Origin: Wuchereria bancrofti
Taxonomy: Eukaryota; Nematoda; Chromadorea; Rhabditida; Onchocercidae
DNA: 64,000 nucleotides
Assembly (NCBI GenBank): GCA_005281725.1
Contig: SSBO01000009.1
Coordinates: forward strand, 10,197,199 to 10,261,198
Direction of reading: 5' to 3'
Shown here: piece by piece, positions 13,375 to 26,486 of the stretch
Layout: each line of letters starts with the position of its first letter
Numbering within the stretch: the stretch's first letter is position 1
Notes under the pieces: generated by a model
The model's database searches: none
Seen by the model: only the letters and a program-made list of their open reading frames with translations
What the model was told of the DNA's origin: nothing
Position numbers and translations under genes: made by a program

Positions 13375-15885
13375 TATTATTATTATTGTTATGAATTATA
13401 ATTACTATTAGTTCTAATAGCAAAAACTACTACTATAAAATTGGAAAAATAACAAAAAGAGGTGAAATGAACGAAAATTTAAATAAACAATTTGATTTGA
13501 AATTTTGAAAAAAAGAAAAAAACAATTTAAATGCTATTTCTGTTTAATAAAGCGTTGCTAATTTTATCCAAATCATTCCTTTCTTCCTTATAATTCATTG
13601 TTATACCAAAAATGGAAAATTTTGATGAAATTGGGAGTGTTTTAGAAAAAAAAAAGAAAATAAAATTTAAAATGAAATCTGAAATTTTTCTTTTTGTTTT
13701 TTGTTCAAATTATATTTTGCTTGTTTAATGATTACATAATATTTCGGACTAAATAAACGAAATAATTGGAAAAATTTTTTCTTTCAGCTTCCTAAACAGT
13801 TGGTAAAAAAAAAAAAGATAAACAGTTTAGAAAAAAATATAAAAATTAACAAATTAAATAAAAAAAAAGATGTTTTGCAAAAAATTAATGAATGCAGTGA
13901 TATATTTAATATTTTCTAATAATTATATATCAAATAATATTAATTTAAATATAAAAGGATAAGGAAAAAATAACAAATATAAAAAAATACCGAAAAAAGA
14001 AGTAAATAAATGCCAAAAAGAAAAAAAGAATTAGGTAAAGGGTAAGGAAAAAAAAAAAAACAAAATGTAAAACTGTAAAATGTAAAATTTATTGTTACAA
14101 ATTTCAGATGAATGTTCTATTTTGGTAAATTGTGCAACAAAATGCATTCAACAAACAAATTTTAATTTTATCAAAACTAATTACTGCTTACGACATCAAT
14201 GTGCTTATCATTGCTTTGATGGTTCATGTCCAACATGTAGTGCTTTTATCACACGAATTTTTAATCAAATTTGCATAAAAGCTAATTTACGAAAAAGGAT
14301 TAATTTTAATGTTAGTTGGCTCATTTTTATTTTGTCAAAATTAAATAATATAAAAATTTCATTTTTACATTTGCAATAAATTTAGTTTTTTTTTTTGTTT
14401 TTTTTATTCATGAAAAAATTTCGTTAGTTTAATTAGTAATTTTTCACTTTTTTCCCTCTTTTTTTTCTCTTTCCTTCTTTGATCACAAATATTTCCTGTT
14501 TTTTTTTTTTCATTTTATATTATGCATAATAAATGTATAAATTAACCACAAAATGTAAATTCGAAAGATTACCAAATTTTCCAGTAAAAATTTAATGGAA
14601 AATTTTGAATTAAATTTTAATATTTAGCAAATTTCAAATTATACAATATAGTCAAACGAAGTTATTGTAAATAGGGAAGAAGAAGGATTTAAGTTATTCA
14701 AAAGAAAGTTTCTTTTCATTTCAAAATAATTCAATTTTTTCTAATTTAGCATCAAAGACAAAATATGATCGTAAAATATTGAAAATAATGAAATTGTTAG
14801 AAAAAGTTGACAGTTTTCTTTTATTCCAAATCTATGTGATATCATATCGAAATAAAAATGATTTCAATTATTTTAGAACAACTGAACAAATAGGCGCAAC
14901 TGTCAACATAAATCATCATCATCGTCATCATTACTGTCACTTTATTACCATCATTGCTATTACTATTGTTATTATTATTATCATTAGTATTATCACTATT
15001 ATTATCATTATCATTATTATCACATCTGATCGACTCATTTAGCAATAATTCAAAAAAAAAAAATTTACCAATGCAAATAAACCGTAACATCTGACTAAAT
15101 TTATTAATCTATTCCAAAGCAATTGATACAAAAAAGAAAAAATTGCTAAGCCAATCTGAAATTAAAAAATTTCAGTCAGCTTAAAGAGCAAAAAAAAAAA
15201 AGATTAAATTTAAATAAAAAGTAAATTAAATATGAAAAAAAGTGAAGGTAAATTTCAAACGCTAATACTATCAAATTTAATAGAGAATTTATTGGAATTT
15301 TCAAATGAAAACTTTTCAATTAATCATTTTACAAATAAGTTTTTATATGTTTTAATTAGTAGAAATATATAAAATATATCAAAAATACATATGAAAGAAT
15401 GATACAAATACAACGAATACATTAATAGAAAGAGAAGGGAAAATTTGATTTTAATTAAATTCAAAATATAAATAATCTGTTAGACAAATATCAAAATCAG
15501 CAAAAGTTACATTAAATATTCAAATGATTTATGCTTTATCAAATGATATCAACAATAGATAGTGAAGCAACAAATATTTACTATCTTTGCTGCTGATATT
15601 TCATTTAAATATTCTTTATCAATAATAGATCAGTAATGAAAAATATAATTTATCAAATTAATTTCTTTTCCATTTAGTGTAATTTATATATTTTATAGGC
15701 ATAATTTTATTGGCTATGATATTACTTTAAACAATAATCATTGTTTTAATTCTTTAACTTCATTTCAGGGTCAATGCTATGAAATGTTTCGTGAAATAGT
15801 TTATGAAAAATTTGAAAAGAAATTTAAGCAAGCAGGTCGAAGACCAGCTATTGATATACGAACTAATTTATTATGGTCCGATTGA
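12142..15885 (+). CDS. Secreted cysteine-rich protein, four exons
   Basis: I do not recognise the family. Exons 12142-12270, 12999-13191, 14108-14310 and 15769-15885 join with matching phases (0, 1, 0) and give 213 aa. Residues 1-21 form a signal peptide (hydrophobic core FFILFLIIP, likely cleavage after IKA). The mature part has 18 cysteines in about 192 residues, an even number suited to disulphides: three in exon 1, five in exon 2 (pattern GC...GC...EC..C..C), nine in exon 3 (including YCLRHQCAYHCFDGSCPTC) and one in exon 4. The C-terminus is charged and ends LLWSD. There is no transmembrane segment after the signal, so the protein is probably exported. The exon 1 donor is weak (AAAG|GTCTCA); 12309|GTAAAA is an equally phased alternative adding 13 residues. 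Acceptors for exons 2 to 4 are strong (CAACAG, TTTCAG, TTTCAG). Confidence 0.75.
12520..12800. repeat. ATT/ATC trinucleotide microsatellite
   Basis: Nearly pure (TTA)n from about 12599 to 12750, followed by nine ATC units, in intron 1 of the Cys-rich gene. It creates long spurious frames of Ile, Tyr, Leu or His on both strands. Confidence 0.95.
13338..13390. repeat. (ATT)n microsatellite
   Basis: About 16 ATT units with one interruption, in intron 2 of the Cys-rich gene. Confidence 0.9.
14911..15024. repeat. Interrupted CAT/ATT microsatellite
   Basis: Degenerate trinucleotide tract in the last intron of the Cys-rich gene; the apparent frame over it reads as His and Ile repeats. Confidence 0.85.
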
Positions 15886-17780
15886 TTTTCATGATTGTGT
15901 AAAGTAATATTGTATCTTTTTTCATTTTCTTTTTTTTTTTTTGCTGACTTTTTGTCTTCCTTTTTTTTCATTTACCAATTTAGTACTTCAAGACATTCAA
16001 AAGAAATGAATTGAATAAAAAAAAAAACAATTAAGTAGCAACAGTATAGCATTTCCTGTATGACTAATAATGTTAATAATAATCGCATGATTGAAAAGAA
16101 TTTCATCATTATATTAAATAATCATTGGTCAATTTTATGAAAGAAGGATGATTAAATTTTCTCTTTTTTTGTTTATTTTTCATTCAAATTAACCTTCGAT
16201 AAACAATGGAAAAACAATCGAATAGATTTCTGGATACATCATTCCATCACGAAATATTTGCTTGCAAATAATTATGCATCTTATTTTTATTGGCTTAATC
16301 ATCCATATATTTCAGTCAATTATATTTTCTACGCTAACAATAACAATAATAAACAGTAGCAATAATAATAATAATAATAGGAATGGTAATAATAATAATG
16401 ATAATAATAATAATAATAATAGTAATAATAATAATAATAATAATGACAATAACAATAATAATGATAATAATAAGATAATAATAACAGTGATAACAATAGT
16501 ATTTAACAATGACAATAATAATAATAATTAATAACAATAAATAGTGACAACAATTAGTAATAATGATAAATAATATTGATAACAATAAATGGCGATCGTA
16601 ATAGAATAACGACAACAGATGATGTTCCAACACGTTACAAAGCACTCCAGTCACAGGTGTTGAAGCACTTAATCTAATATTCAAAGGGATGTTAATGTGT
16701 CAACTGTTCACCGTCGAAATACCTGTTTGATGCTTATATACACAGTTCACATAATATGCAAGACAAATTTTATTATCGGATTTCCTCATGATCAGGAATT
16801 TAAATTAATCGCAACGAAACCCGGAATTTGGAACTGAAGCGGTACAAATATAAATTAGAAAATAAACCTTTGTATTCTCTTTTACAAAATTTGCAAGTCT
16901 TTTAATGTACGCTTCTTTAATTTATCATCTATTAAATAAATTGCTTCACGCTCAAATAATTCCCCATATGTTATGTTACTTTATGAATTGGCTTAGTAAC
17001 ACACAGTGAGTGAGATTAACTCTTTTTACTTATTGTTGTTCAAGTTCATCATTTATAAAAAAAATCTTTCCATTTAATTATTACTGTAGTAAAATGAAAT
17101 TTGTAAATATATTAATGTATTAATACTTTAGCATTTGCAATATGAACTGGTATAATCGATGCTGTATTAGCAAATTATATGATTGATATCTTATTATGTA
17201 TGCAAACAAAGTAATTGTGAAAGCAATAGATAAGATGGGAAATAGTAATTGCATTCCCAGCAAAAACATTCATTAATATTTCGATACCAATCGGAGATAG
17301 GTACCTGTTTATAATATATATACATACATGCCTAAGGTTGCATTAATCAAATGCAAAATTTCCTATCAAAAAGCTAACCAATTTTATGACATTTCCTCTT
17401 CCATCTGATCTCTGTATAACTTGGCTAAATAACTTAGAAAAGAAAAAAAAAAAGGAAATTGAAGTCTTGATAAAACGGCACCGGAAATTTTGCGACTTTT
17501 TCGAAAACCTTGACAAAAAAAAAAACAAATTGTGTGCTCAATAAAAAAAGCATTACAAATTTTTGGGGAATTAAGAATAGGGACTACTTTAATAATTAAT
17601 AAGCAAATACACTACAAATTATTTAGGAAATAGATGTTCAGTTCGTTACATATTTCTAAGAAGCAAAATTTCCACTTTCATTGCAAGAAATTCAATGCAC
17701 AGTATTATCGTTCCGCAAAGAAATGAACACTTATGATTACATGTAGGCTCATTAATAAAAGATATAAGTTATTTGGCAAT
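15886..17780. other. Intergenic with an AAT microsatellite
   Basis: Contains a degenerate (AAT)n tract at about 16336-16560 that produces Asn-rich and Leu-rich spurious frames. I saw no gene in the rest. Confidence 0.5.
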
Positions 17781-20700
17781 TTCAAAACAATAACTGGATC
17801 ATAGATTTCAGGAACTTTCAGTATATAACACGAAACGGTCCAGTCCATAGCAAGTTCGGGATGACTATGTGATTGCTTCCAGGATTGCTAAAAAACGAAA
17901 AAAAAAAATGATTCCCTTTTTGAACATATGATCATAAATATTTTAAATAATTGAAACAAACCACATTTATGAAGAGAAAAGCCATCAAAACATTTATTTC
18001 ATAAGATTTATGAAATCTCAACAATGCCCGAAATAAAGGTACAAAGGTGAAATTAGGTGTAGTGGTCTGAATGGTGCCAAAGCTGTATTACAACGCTTTG
18101 GACAAAATCCAGGCCATTACTCCCATACTTTAAATCAAAACTATCATAGTATTCCGGATACTTCACGTAGGAACGGATGGCTTCTGAAGATATTTAGAGT
18201 GTGCAGAAGGCAGAAATGACGGTTCCCCACATAACATGAAAAATTAACACTTCGCGGGCCGAATCGTGCTGTGATGCATAACCGAATTACAATGTACCAC
18301 AAAACCGATACGGCTCACGAGATTTGTTAACAGAATTACAAGAGGGTTTAAGGTGTTTCGATTATGAGAAATTGAACATTATCAGGAATGCTTTCTTACT
18401 TCTTCCTTCAATAGGACTACTCAAAGGAATCATCGCAAAAGTAATACCTCAACCGCAGAACAAAAGAAATCCAAGAAAACGTGCAGCACACAGCAAGCTG
18501 AGCCACCAGTTGGCTGTGATTCGATCCAAAATTTCTCAACGGATCACAAGACCACTGGCAGTTCAAGCTTAGCCATGAATGCTTCCGGAATTTCAAAATC
18601 AGTTTTGCTCGCAAATTCATATCCAGTACATCCCATTCCAGGAGTAGCAGAAATCCTTATCCTCATAACTTCAACAACTCATACCTTTCAAATACCGTAC
18701 ATACTCGGAAACAGTGCAAGCAACTTCTCCAATTGCTTTAACACTAATCGTTCCCATAAACAAAGGAGCAAACTACAGTAAATCTATCAGCTCTAACTGA
18801 TTGATTGTAGTTAGCCGAAGGAAGTAAGCGTGAGAAAGACGATACTAGTTATCATTCTGATTTACAACCAAGGAAACACATATACATATGCTCGAACAAA
18901 ACCAACGCTCACTTCATCAATGGAAAATAATCTTACATAAAGAATATACATTTCACCTCTCTCTCACACTTATTCGTTCATATTTCACACCATACTGTCA
19001 CAATCCCTTCTACAGAATTATGATACCATTATCAACTCAATCTACTACGAATTACAACATATCGTGAATTATCAAATACATAAAGTCAGTCTTCTCATCT
19101 CGACCATTGAGAGAGAGGGAGAAAGAGAGAGAGGAAGCACTATAGAAGCATTCATATTCCACTTCTTCCTTTCTTCTTCCTCCCTTCCCCAACTCATGAA
19201 ATAAACTAGTAAAACTTTAACTTAACCGATTTGCATCTTTCTTTGATAACGGTAACACCATGCTACTACCCATTTATTCACCATCAAATAATTTCTTAAT
19301 CATTAATTGAAAATGGAAAATTTTAGGCAGCTGACAATGGGTATATACCAGAAGGAAGGTCAACAACACATATGTTCTTTTTAACGTCTTTGCAATATAT
19401 TACTCTTTCTTTACTAACAAAGGAGAGGAGAAAAAAAAGAAAGAAATGATTCATGCCGGCCGATAAAAAAAAAACCATCTCAGTCCAAACCTTATAAATG
19501 CCCTCTGTATACTATGTAGTAGAGAGGAAAGAAGGAAAAAGAAAAAAAAAAAACAAATAGATCAAAAAAAAACGACACTCACAACACAGATTTCACTCTT
19601 TCGTTTCAATAGAATTTCCTGCCAAAAGAATGTTTGATTATAGCATAATTCAATAATCTTTTTTAACTCAAATTTCAAAAGTTTAGATTTAACCTACGAA
19701 GAATATCCCTGTTGGTACACGCAAGAAGAAAAAACAAAAAGAAAAAACTCCGATTCTATTACAACCACATAACCAAACCAACTGTAAGTGAAGGGAAAGG
19801 GAGAGGAAGAGGGCGGAGAGAAAGAGAGGGATGATATTCTGCTACTCTCGTAATCAGACTCCGATGGATCCCCCTACACACTCAATCTAACCTTGTGACA
19901 GTACCCATAACTGCGATATCACAAGATATTCATGATTCAAGATGATCCTATGCCATCATTTTTGGACCCCCTCCTGTGACTTTTAACTCCCGATTAAACA
20001 GTAATGACCTAATTTCATCTGTTAAAGTGGACATGAACTTCCACTACACCTTACATTTCTTTCTTCTCCTCTTGAACTTCCGCACAGCTAAGCTATCAGA
20101 TAAAAAAACTTCTGTAAGAGAGATAATACAAAACATGGGAAATAACACCACTCGAGGATAGTCTTTGTCACCCAGAGTGCTAAACGAAGGAACGAATAAG
20201 AAATAAATATAGCACGATAAAGATATACTGTTAAGAATGCCGGGTCGCATAGCTGAGTATGGTTCTAGTCATGAATCTGTTACATGTCACATGACTAAGA
20301 ACCATGCTCAGCTACGAATGAACAGCATATTCAAAGAGATACCATTATTATATTTCCGGGAGCATATATTCAGAAATATAAATTGTGGAAGGGAAAAAGA
20401 CAAAGAAATGATGAGCACAAAAATCCTTCTAAAGATCCGTAAAATCAGGGAGAAGCAGTACAACTACAACGAAAAGCAGTAGAACAGAGAAAATTAAGAT
20501 TAAAAGATGTTAGGAAAAAGCCAATATATATCTTGCAAGAAAGAATTATAAAGCTGGAAACAAATACAATGATCAAGAAATAACAAATCATGCAGAAATG
20601 AATGCGAAAATAAAGGAAAAAGAATGATAAAAAGTTGACAACAAGATTTAAATTCCGACAAATTCGAGTCATTCGTTTAGCATTCTTTTCTCCGCTGTAA

Positions 20701-21450
20701 CTCAGCTGAAAGGGCCTGAGATCATACAGCTCTTAAAAGAAGACAAAGAGATCAAATCATATGGATTGCACTAAAGGTCACTTCAGCCACTCAAGAGAGA
20801 AAAAGCCCATCAATTGTGGTCTCCTCTTTAATGAAACAGTTCAGCTCTTATAACCCTGTGAATTAGGTAGGAAGCAAGAGTATCATACCATTTGAATTCT
20901 TAGCTAAGGTCAAAGCTTCATGGAGAGACAAAGATGATACGAAACGAAAGAGAAAGAATGTTAACCTCCATTGTAAATGGTATACGAACAAAAAGACAAA
21001 AAAAAAAAAATATATACAAATACGTCGCTAAATGAATACTTCATCATATAACACACCCATTTGCGAAGCGTAATGCCAAACACTAAAGGAAATAATCAAC
21101 GATAATATTTTAAAAGAAAAATGAACCAACTACAATTAGAAACAAATCGTAACAGATCAGAATGAAAATCAAGATATTCCACTATTTAATATCAACTCAT
21201 AAATAGTAACATACTGCTAACATTTTACTCCTTATTAAGCCAAGAAAAAAATGCTAGTCATAAGCAGTTGTTGATGTGATCACTTCCCACTAATTCAACT
21301 GATAGTTCTGTAAAAGTGATAGATAGCTAATGGTCAAACTATTACCATCCTATCGTTATCATTGCTTATCATTACAGATATCACTCCCAATGAAGTCCAT
21401 CACTAACAGCAGTCAACCATACCGATAGAAGAAGTGTTGAAGTAATCAGA
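17781..21450. other. Complex, less AT-rich region with unassigned open stretches
   Basis: Composition is clearly less A/T-biased and less simple than the flanks. On the plus strand, 18037-18219 is stop-free for 60 codons and holds SGLNGAKAVLQRFGQNPGHY. 18368-18781 is stop-free for 138 codons, ending in TAA, rich in Ser, Thr, Asn and Lys. Near 20450-20582 a Lys/Gln/Glu-rich coil-like frame of about 43 codons occurs. Neighbouring pieces lie in different frames, and an in-frame TAG occurs near 17859. Either this is a decayed gene, or exons of an unrecognised gene, or non-coding sequence of unusual composition. A GA-rich tract lies at 19109-19136. Confidence 0.35.
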
Positions 21451-22860
21451 CTACAAAATGAGTAGATCATATCGCATCAATATCGATATCCCAATGAATC
21501 GTGCAAAAAAAAAAAGAAAAAAAAAAAACGTTCCTTTGTATATTGTATGCATGCAATCTGAATACTATTCCGATGATTTGCGCCCAGCAAATCGTACATT
21601 TACAAAAAGGATTGATGCTGATAGTGGTATTAGTAGTGGTAGTAATAGTAGGAGTAGTGGCAGGAATAAGAGTAAAGGGCAAGAATAAGGGTAAGGGTAG
21701 GGTAAGAGTAAGAGTAAGAGTAAAAATAAGAGGTAGATGACGACGATGATAGGGTAATAGGGTGAAGAAGGTGTTTCTTCTTCCTTCCCTCCGTACTCCT
21801 TAAATCGCCCTCGTTGTTCTTCCTCAACGATACCCCCCCCTTTACCTCCTTTATCGGTTTGAATAGGACCAGACCATTCGACCTCCATCTTCTATCTTCC
21901 TTCCTCTTTCCTTTCTTTAATACACAGTCATACATACACACACACATCCTACGGGAAGTGTCGGGTAAGATGCGCAATGCGCAATGTGCATATACATTAT
22001 ATATACCATCTATATATATACATATTAACAACAAAGACATTAAAGATAATGAGTAATTGAATGGAATGGGGAAGTAAGCAAGCTTATGTGCATAAAAATG
22101 GGTAAACTGTTAATATTGGGTGAATATATTACTACAAGAAATGACAACACTCATAGCAAAGCAAAATTAGAACGTAAAATTAAGATATACATCCTTGAAT
22201 AATAGTAGTAATTCCAATTTAATTAATGAGTTATGAAATATTAATCTATACCAACCATCTACATTAATTTAAAAAGTAATCTTTTAAAAAAAAATGGAAA
22301 TCTAGGACTTTTCTTATATTTCTTATTTCATACTACAACATTAACATATACTTCATATTTGGAAATACTTCTTTACATCTCATTATTTCTTTTGTAAATT
22401 TTCAAATAATAATTGAATGTTTGAAAAAACGGAAAAAAAAACTTAGAAAATTAGAAAAGAATAAATCACTTAATTAGCAATATACATCATTATATTGAAT
22501 TAATTGAAAAATCACAATTACAATTGCAATTCGGTTCGTTCAATTCTACTAATATCGAATATCGGAAAAGAATAGGGAAAGAGAAGTAATAAATGAATTA
22601 ATTACATTATCATAGATAAAACATTTCAAATAATCTAATCAAAAATAATTTGAAAGATGAAAAAAAAAAAAAAAAAGGAAATATAAACTAGCTGTAAAGC
22701 TTTTCTAATGTAACAGTAACACTAAGCAATCTAATCGAATGATCACTCATTCATTCCTTCATTCATTCGTTCATAGACTGAATGACTCAATCGTTAACTA
22801 CCACTGACCAAATTGAATGACCAGCCGAACCGATCAACAAATCCGTCTTTGCTCGTCTCG
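21451..22860. other. Intergenic with a GTAAGG-type simple tract
   Basis: 21620-21735 is a purine-rich degenerate tract of GTAGT, GGGTAA and GAGTAA units; long frames over it on both strands are by-products. No gene seen. Confidence 0.45.
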
Positions 22861-22962
22861 TCTATTTCGATGGAATGCGCGAGACAACTGATGACAGACA
22901 GACAGATTCGATCACTGAGGTACAACAAATGGCATTCAGGTTAGCTAGTATAGATATGCTGG

Positions 22963-23215
22963 TTGGCGCCAAAATTATTTGGAAATTCTCAGGGGGTGTG
23001 CAAAAATGCAAATATCTAAATGATACATATACACATACATACATACACACATACATACATACACACACACATACAGACATACACACAACACATATATACA
23101 TACATTCTGTCCCATCCTGTCGCATCAAATTGTCCTCTTTTTACGGGCACCGCGTATTTTCCCGCTTCTCTTTTCGCCTAATTTTTGTTGCAAAAAGTTG
23201 AAGTTGCGCGGGAAA
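22963..23215. promoter_or_regulatory. Cluster of E2F-like sites
   Basis: The palindromic core TTGGCGCCAAAA lies at 22963-22974, TTTTCCCGC at 23157-23165, TTTTCGCC at 23171-23178 and GCGCGGGAAA at 23206-23215. These fit the E2F consensus TTTSSCGC in both orientations. A well-placed ATG follows at 23271 (plus strand; 15 codons then an in-frame GTAA donor-like site), but I found no second exon. A (CA)n tract lies between the sites. Confidence 0.45.
23029..23098. repeat. CA/CATA microsatellite
   Basis: Alternating CACA and CATA units. The Val/Cys/Tyr frame on the minus strand over it is spurious. Confidence 0.85.
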
Positions 23216-23988
23216 TATTTCAATTGAAAATTTAAAAAATGCACGTTGTCATTTTGTAAATGATTTCAAAATGAGCGGAGAAAATGTTTTAACGAAGTGG
23301 AGCTATTATGAAAAAATGTAAAGTTGTAACAATTTCTATTGGATAGCGTAATTCACGTAAATGTTAGAGGAATCAAATATGCATATATGCTATTTAAGCA
23401 TAGAATTATACTAAAAATATTTTTCTTTATGATTTATTTTACTAACTGTTATTATAATTATAATTTTTAAAAATGTGCTAAAATAGATAATTTTATTCCT
23501 TATTCATTTTTCTTATCTAATGAAATTAGAATATTTATTGAAATTAATTTCAAAATATTGACCTATAATTGATAATTATTTCCCTAGAAGAATTATTGTC
23601 AATAGTTATGTTTTTTTTTTGCATATTTTGATAATAATATTTTATTGTTATGTTCATCTAAAAATCTTTTTCCCAATTTTGTATAATTTCGATTTATTTT
23701 CTTTTTCCTTCTTCAAAAAAAAAAAATCTATATTGATATATACAATATATAGCAAATACGTATCATTTTACAGGATATAATCAATTCAATCCAATCTATT
23801 CAATTGAATCATTTAACAACTTAAGAAACTTGAAATTTTCAATATTTTTCTTGAAAAAAAAAGAAAGAAAAACTATCAAATATATTGCACAAATGAACTA
23901 TTCAAAAATATTTCAAGAAATATAATGAAAGAAAAAAAAGAGGAGAAAAAACAAATAGCAACACAACACATACGAATAAACACACAAT

Positions 23989-23996
23989 CACACATA

Positions 23997-24037
<41 letters not shown>

Positions 24038-24045
24038 ACACACAA
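23989..24045. repeat. (CA)n microsatellite
   Basis: A CA tract interrupted by TA steps, just downstream of the GINS1 stop codon on the minus strand, so probably in its 3' UTR or flank. Confidence 0.85.
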
Positions 24046-24071
24046 ATATCACAGTAAAACTCCAAATCATT

Positions 24072-26441
24072 TTATTCAACGAGCTCCAACATCCCTTGCC
24101 TAATCAACATCTCGCAATCGGCCACAGGTAACGAATGCTGTAAAAAGCAAAAAGAGAAATAACCATCGACCGCTTTTTTTTCTTTTTTAAATTACATTTT
24201 GAAAAATTAACCCATTTTGTTGTAAGTTTCCTAGGATATTTCTTAAATGATAATCCAATATCAGAAATTACACGTAAAAGATATAAATAAAATGCTATAA
24301 ATAGGGAGTTAAATATGAAATTTTCAAAAACCCATTCAAATTTTTCTCTTAAATGGAAAGTTAAAATCCAACAGAAAAAAAAGTAAATTAAATTTTTGAA
24401 ATAAAAAAAGAAGACTATACCAATGCATTTTCAGTGAGAGAAACGGTCGTTCCATCACTTAATTCAAAAGAACCAATGTTTTGTTTTGCCCGAACCTAGA
24501 AAAATAAACTAATGATTTCATTGATATGATAATTTGTTGCATGTGATTTTTCAGTATTTTAAACCACTAAATTAATTCATTTTAACTTAATCCGTGTGAA
24601 TAAAATTGCAAAAATGCAAAAGAAAAATTTGTGGTAAGGAAATTCACGAAAAAAAGGAAAAAGACACGATAAAGTGAAGTGCAAAAATCAGCCAGTAAAA
24701 AAAGAAAAAATGGGTAAATTAAAAGACGCTGACCTTGACAAATAAATTATGAGGCGGTTTCATATTCAACAATAAATTCACTCCGTTCTCACCAAGCGAA
24801 CTTTGAAAATCGGCAAGAAGATTGTTGTATTCCTGTAACCATTTCAGTTCCGCTTCACACATACTTTCCTGAAAACTAGTAATTCTGAAGCAGGAAAAGA
24901 AAAAAATAGGATATTGATTTTAATATTGGTGTGAAATAATTTCAATTATTTTATAGCTAGCAATCGATTGCTTATAACATGTTATAATTTTATTTTTCGA
25001 ATAACAAAATTATTCTTGCAGGTGAATTTGTCAGGACAAAAAAAAGAAAGAAAAAAACTCTGCTTCAAGTTCCTCTATACACGGGGCTATATTTTTAATA
25101 TACTTTAACTTAATTTATGCGAATAAAATTGCAAAAGCACATATTTCTCAAGTATATATCATAGATTTGTTGGGTAACTTTGAGATAATATTTCTTGTGA
25201 ATTTAAGTTTAATAGTTTCGCAACAATTTAAGCATTCTAAACCTTGTTTCATTTAGAATATTTGAAACTGAATTATGTTAAATGCCATCTACAGCAGAAG
25301 GTTAATAATGAACGTAATTTTTAAGATAATTCACGAATCGAAACGTCAAAAAGTTTTTTCGTTCCGTTGCTTTCATTGAAAAAGTTGATGCATGCGATAC
25401 AATTTATAAAAATAAACAAGAATATAAATCCAAATCTTTTCTTTCATCCTTCTCTTTCCCCAAAAGAAAACCTCAAAGAAAGATTCCTTTATACAAAAAT
25501 TTTAACATATTAGCGTATAAGTTGAATTATAATAAGCGAAAAGTTGCAGTAAGTCTAGTAAAAGATACCTTTAATTTTTCAGGTATATGCCCACCATGTT
25601 TCCAGCGTAAATGCTTTATTCGTAACATACGTTCATTTAAATAAGTACAGCAGCATCGTTTGATATATTCAATACAATTTTGCCTAGCTTGTACTGTTAT
25701 TACTACCTCCTGTTTTCTGTTATTTTCCGATATGGAACCTGATTTTAAGATTATCCTGAAAATCCTCACTACTTCAGGATAATAAATAAATATATTTTTT
25801 TACCAGTAAATATATATTTTTATCAATAAATGTATATTTTTACCAGTTTCTCGTAAATTCAAAATTATTATAATCTATAATCAACTGTCAATATTGGCTA
25901 TTTTGTCGCCTTTTTTTTCCTTTACAATTATCAGTAAAATGTTGAAAAAAAAGATATTTTGGCTTGGATTACAGAAATTGTAATGTGCCTCAAAGTTCGA
26001 TTAAATTACTTAGTTAATTACTCACAAATCATCGGCATTTTTCTTGTACAGTTTGTTAATGTTAGTGATACATTTTTTCATCGCATCAACCTGAAATTTG
26101 AAGATATTCCAAAACTGTACCAACACTAATATTACCTTCCCCTCTCCTCCCCTTTAATTACAAAGTAAAGTATTCTTAGTGTTTTCAACTCTTACATTTC
26201 AATTCTTTTTCCAAAAGTGAATTTAGACCAGTTTAGGTATTGCAAACTAACTAATTTGGCGTATGAAAATACACGACCTACTTTTACTTTGTAATTAATC
26301 CTTTTCTCTAACTTTCCAAAATTTAAAATTAATTAAAGAAAAGACACCAACATTATACGGAGGGATGGAATCGGGTGAAGAATTCAATGAGCTGATTAGT
26401 GCAATGGCATCATCAATTACCGACTCGATGTCACGGTTCAT
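24072..26441 (-). CDS. GINS1: DNA replication complex GINS protein PSF1
   Basis: Six exons (26441-26352, 26090-26026, 25755-25569, 24868-24734, 24495-24421, 24137-24072), every junction in phase, give 205 aa (human PSF1 is 196). PSF1 is one of four GINS subunits of the CMG helicase at nuclear replication forks. Evidence: the N-terminal helix DDAIALISSLNSSPDSIPPY, the central NERMLRIKHLRWKHGGHIPE block typical of PSF1, the NMKPPHNLFVKVR stretch, and the C-terminal signature CEMLIRQGMLELVE. Start choice: ATG at 26441 matches the family N-terminus and follows a TTTCAG at 26483-26478. An acceptor at 24892 was rejected for exon 4 because it brings an in-frame TAG; the next one at 24869 works. The gene lies on the same strand as TKFC but about 3 kb from it, too far for a compact operon. 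Confidence 0.95.
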
Positions 26442-26477
26442 ATGGGGTGAGACTTGTTGGTATGTTAAAGCGTACTT

Positions 26478-26483
26478 CTGAAA
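26478..26483 (-). promoter_or_regulatory. TTTCAG acceptor upstream of GINS1
   Basis: Strong 3' splice site 36 nt before the GINS1 ATG, a candidate spliced-leader acceptor. Confidence 0.55.
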
Positions 26484-26486
26484 TTT

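Noticed and set aside
21620..21740. GGGTAA-like tract resembling telomere repeats
   Set aside because: Nematode telomeres are TTAGGC; this tract is degenerate and mixed with GAGTAA and TAGTGG units.
24869..24893. Alternative start of GINS1 exon 4 at the upstream TTCAG
   Set aside because: It brings an in-frame TAG; the acceptor ending at 24869 keeps the PSF1 frame.
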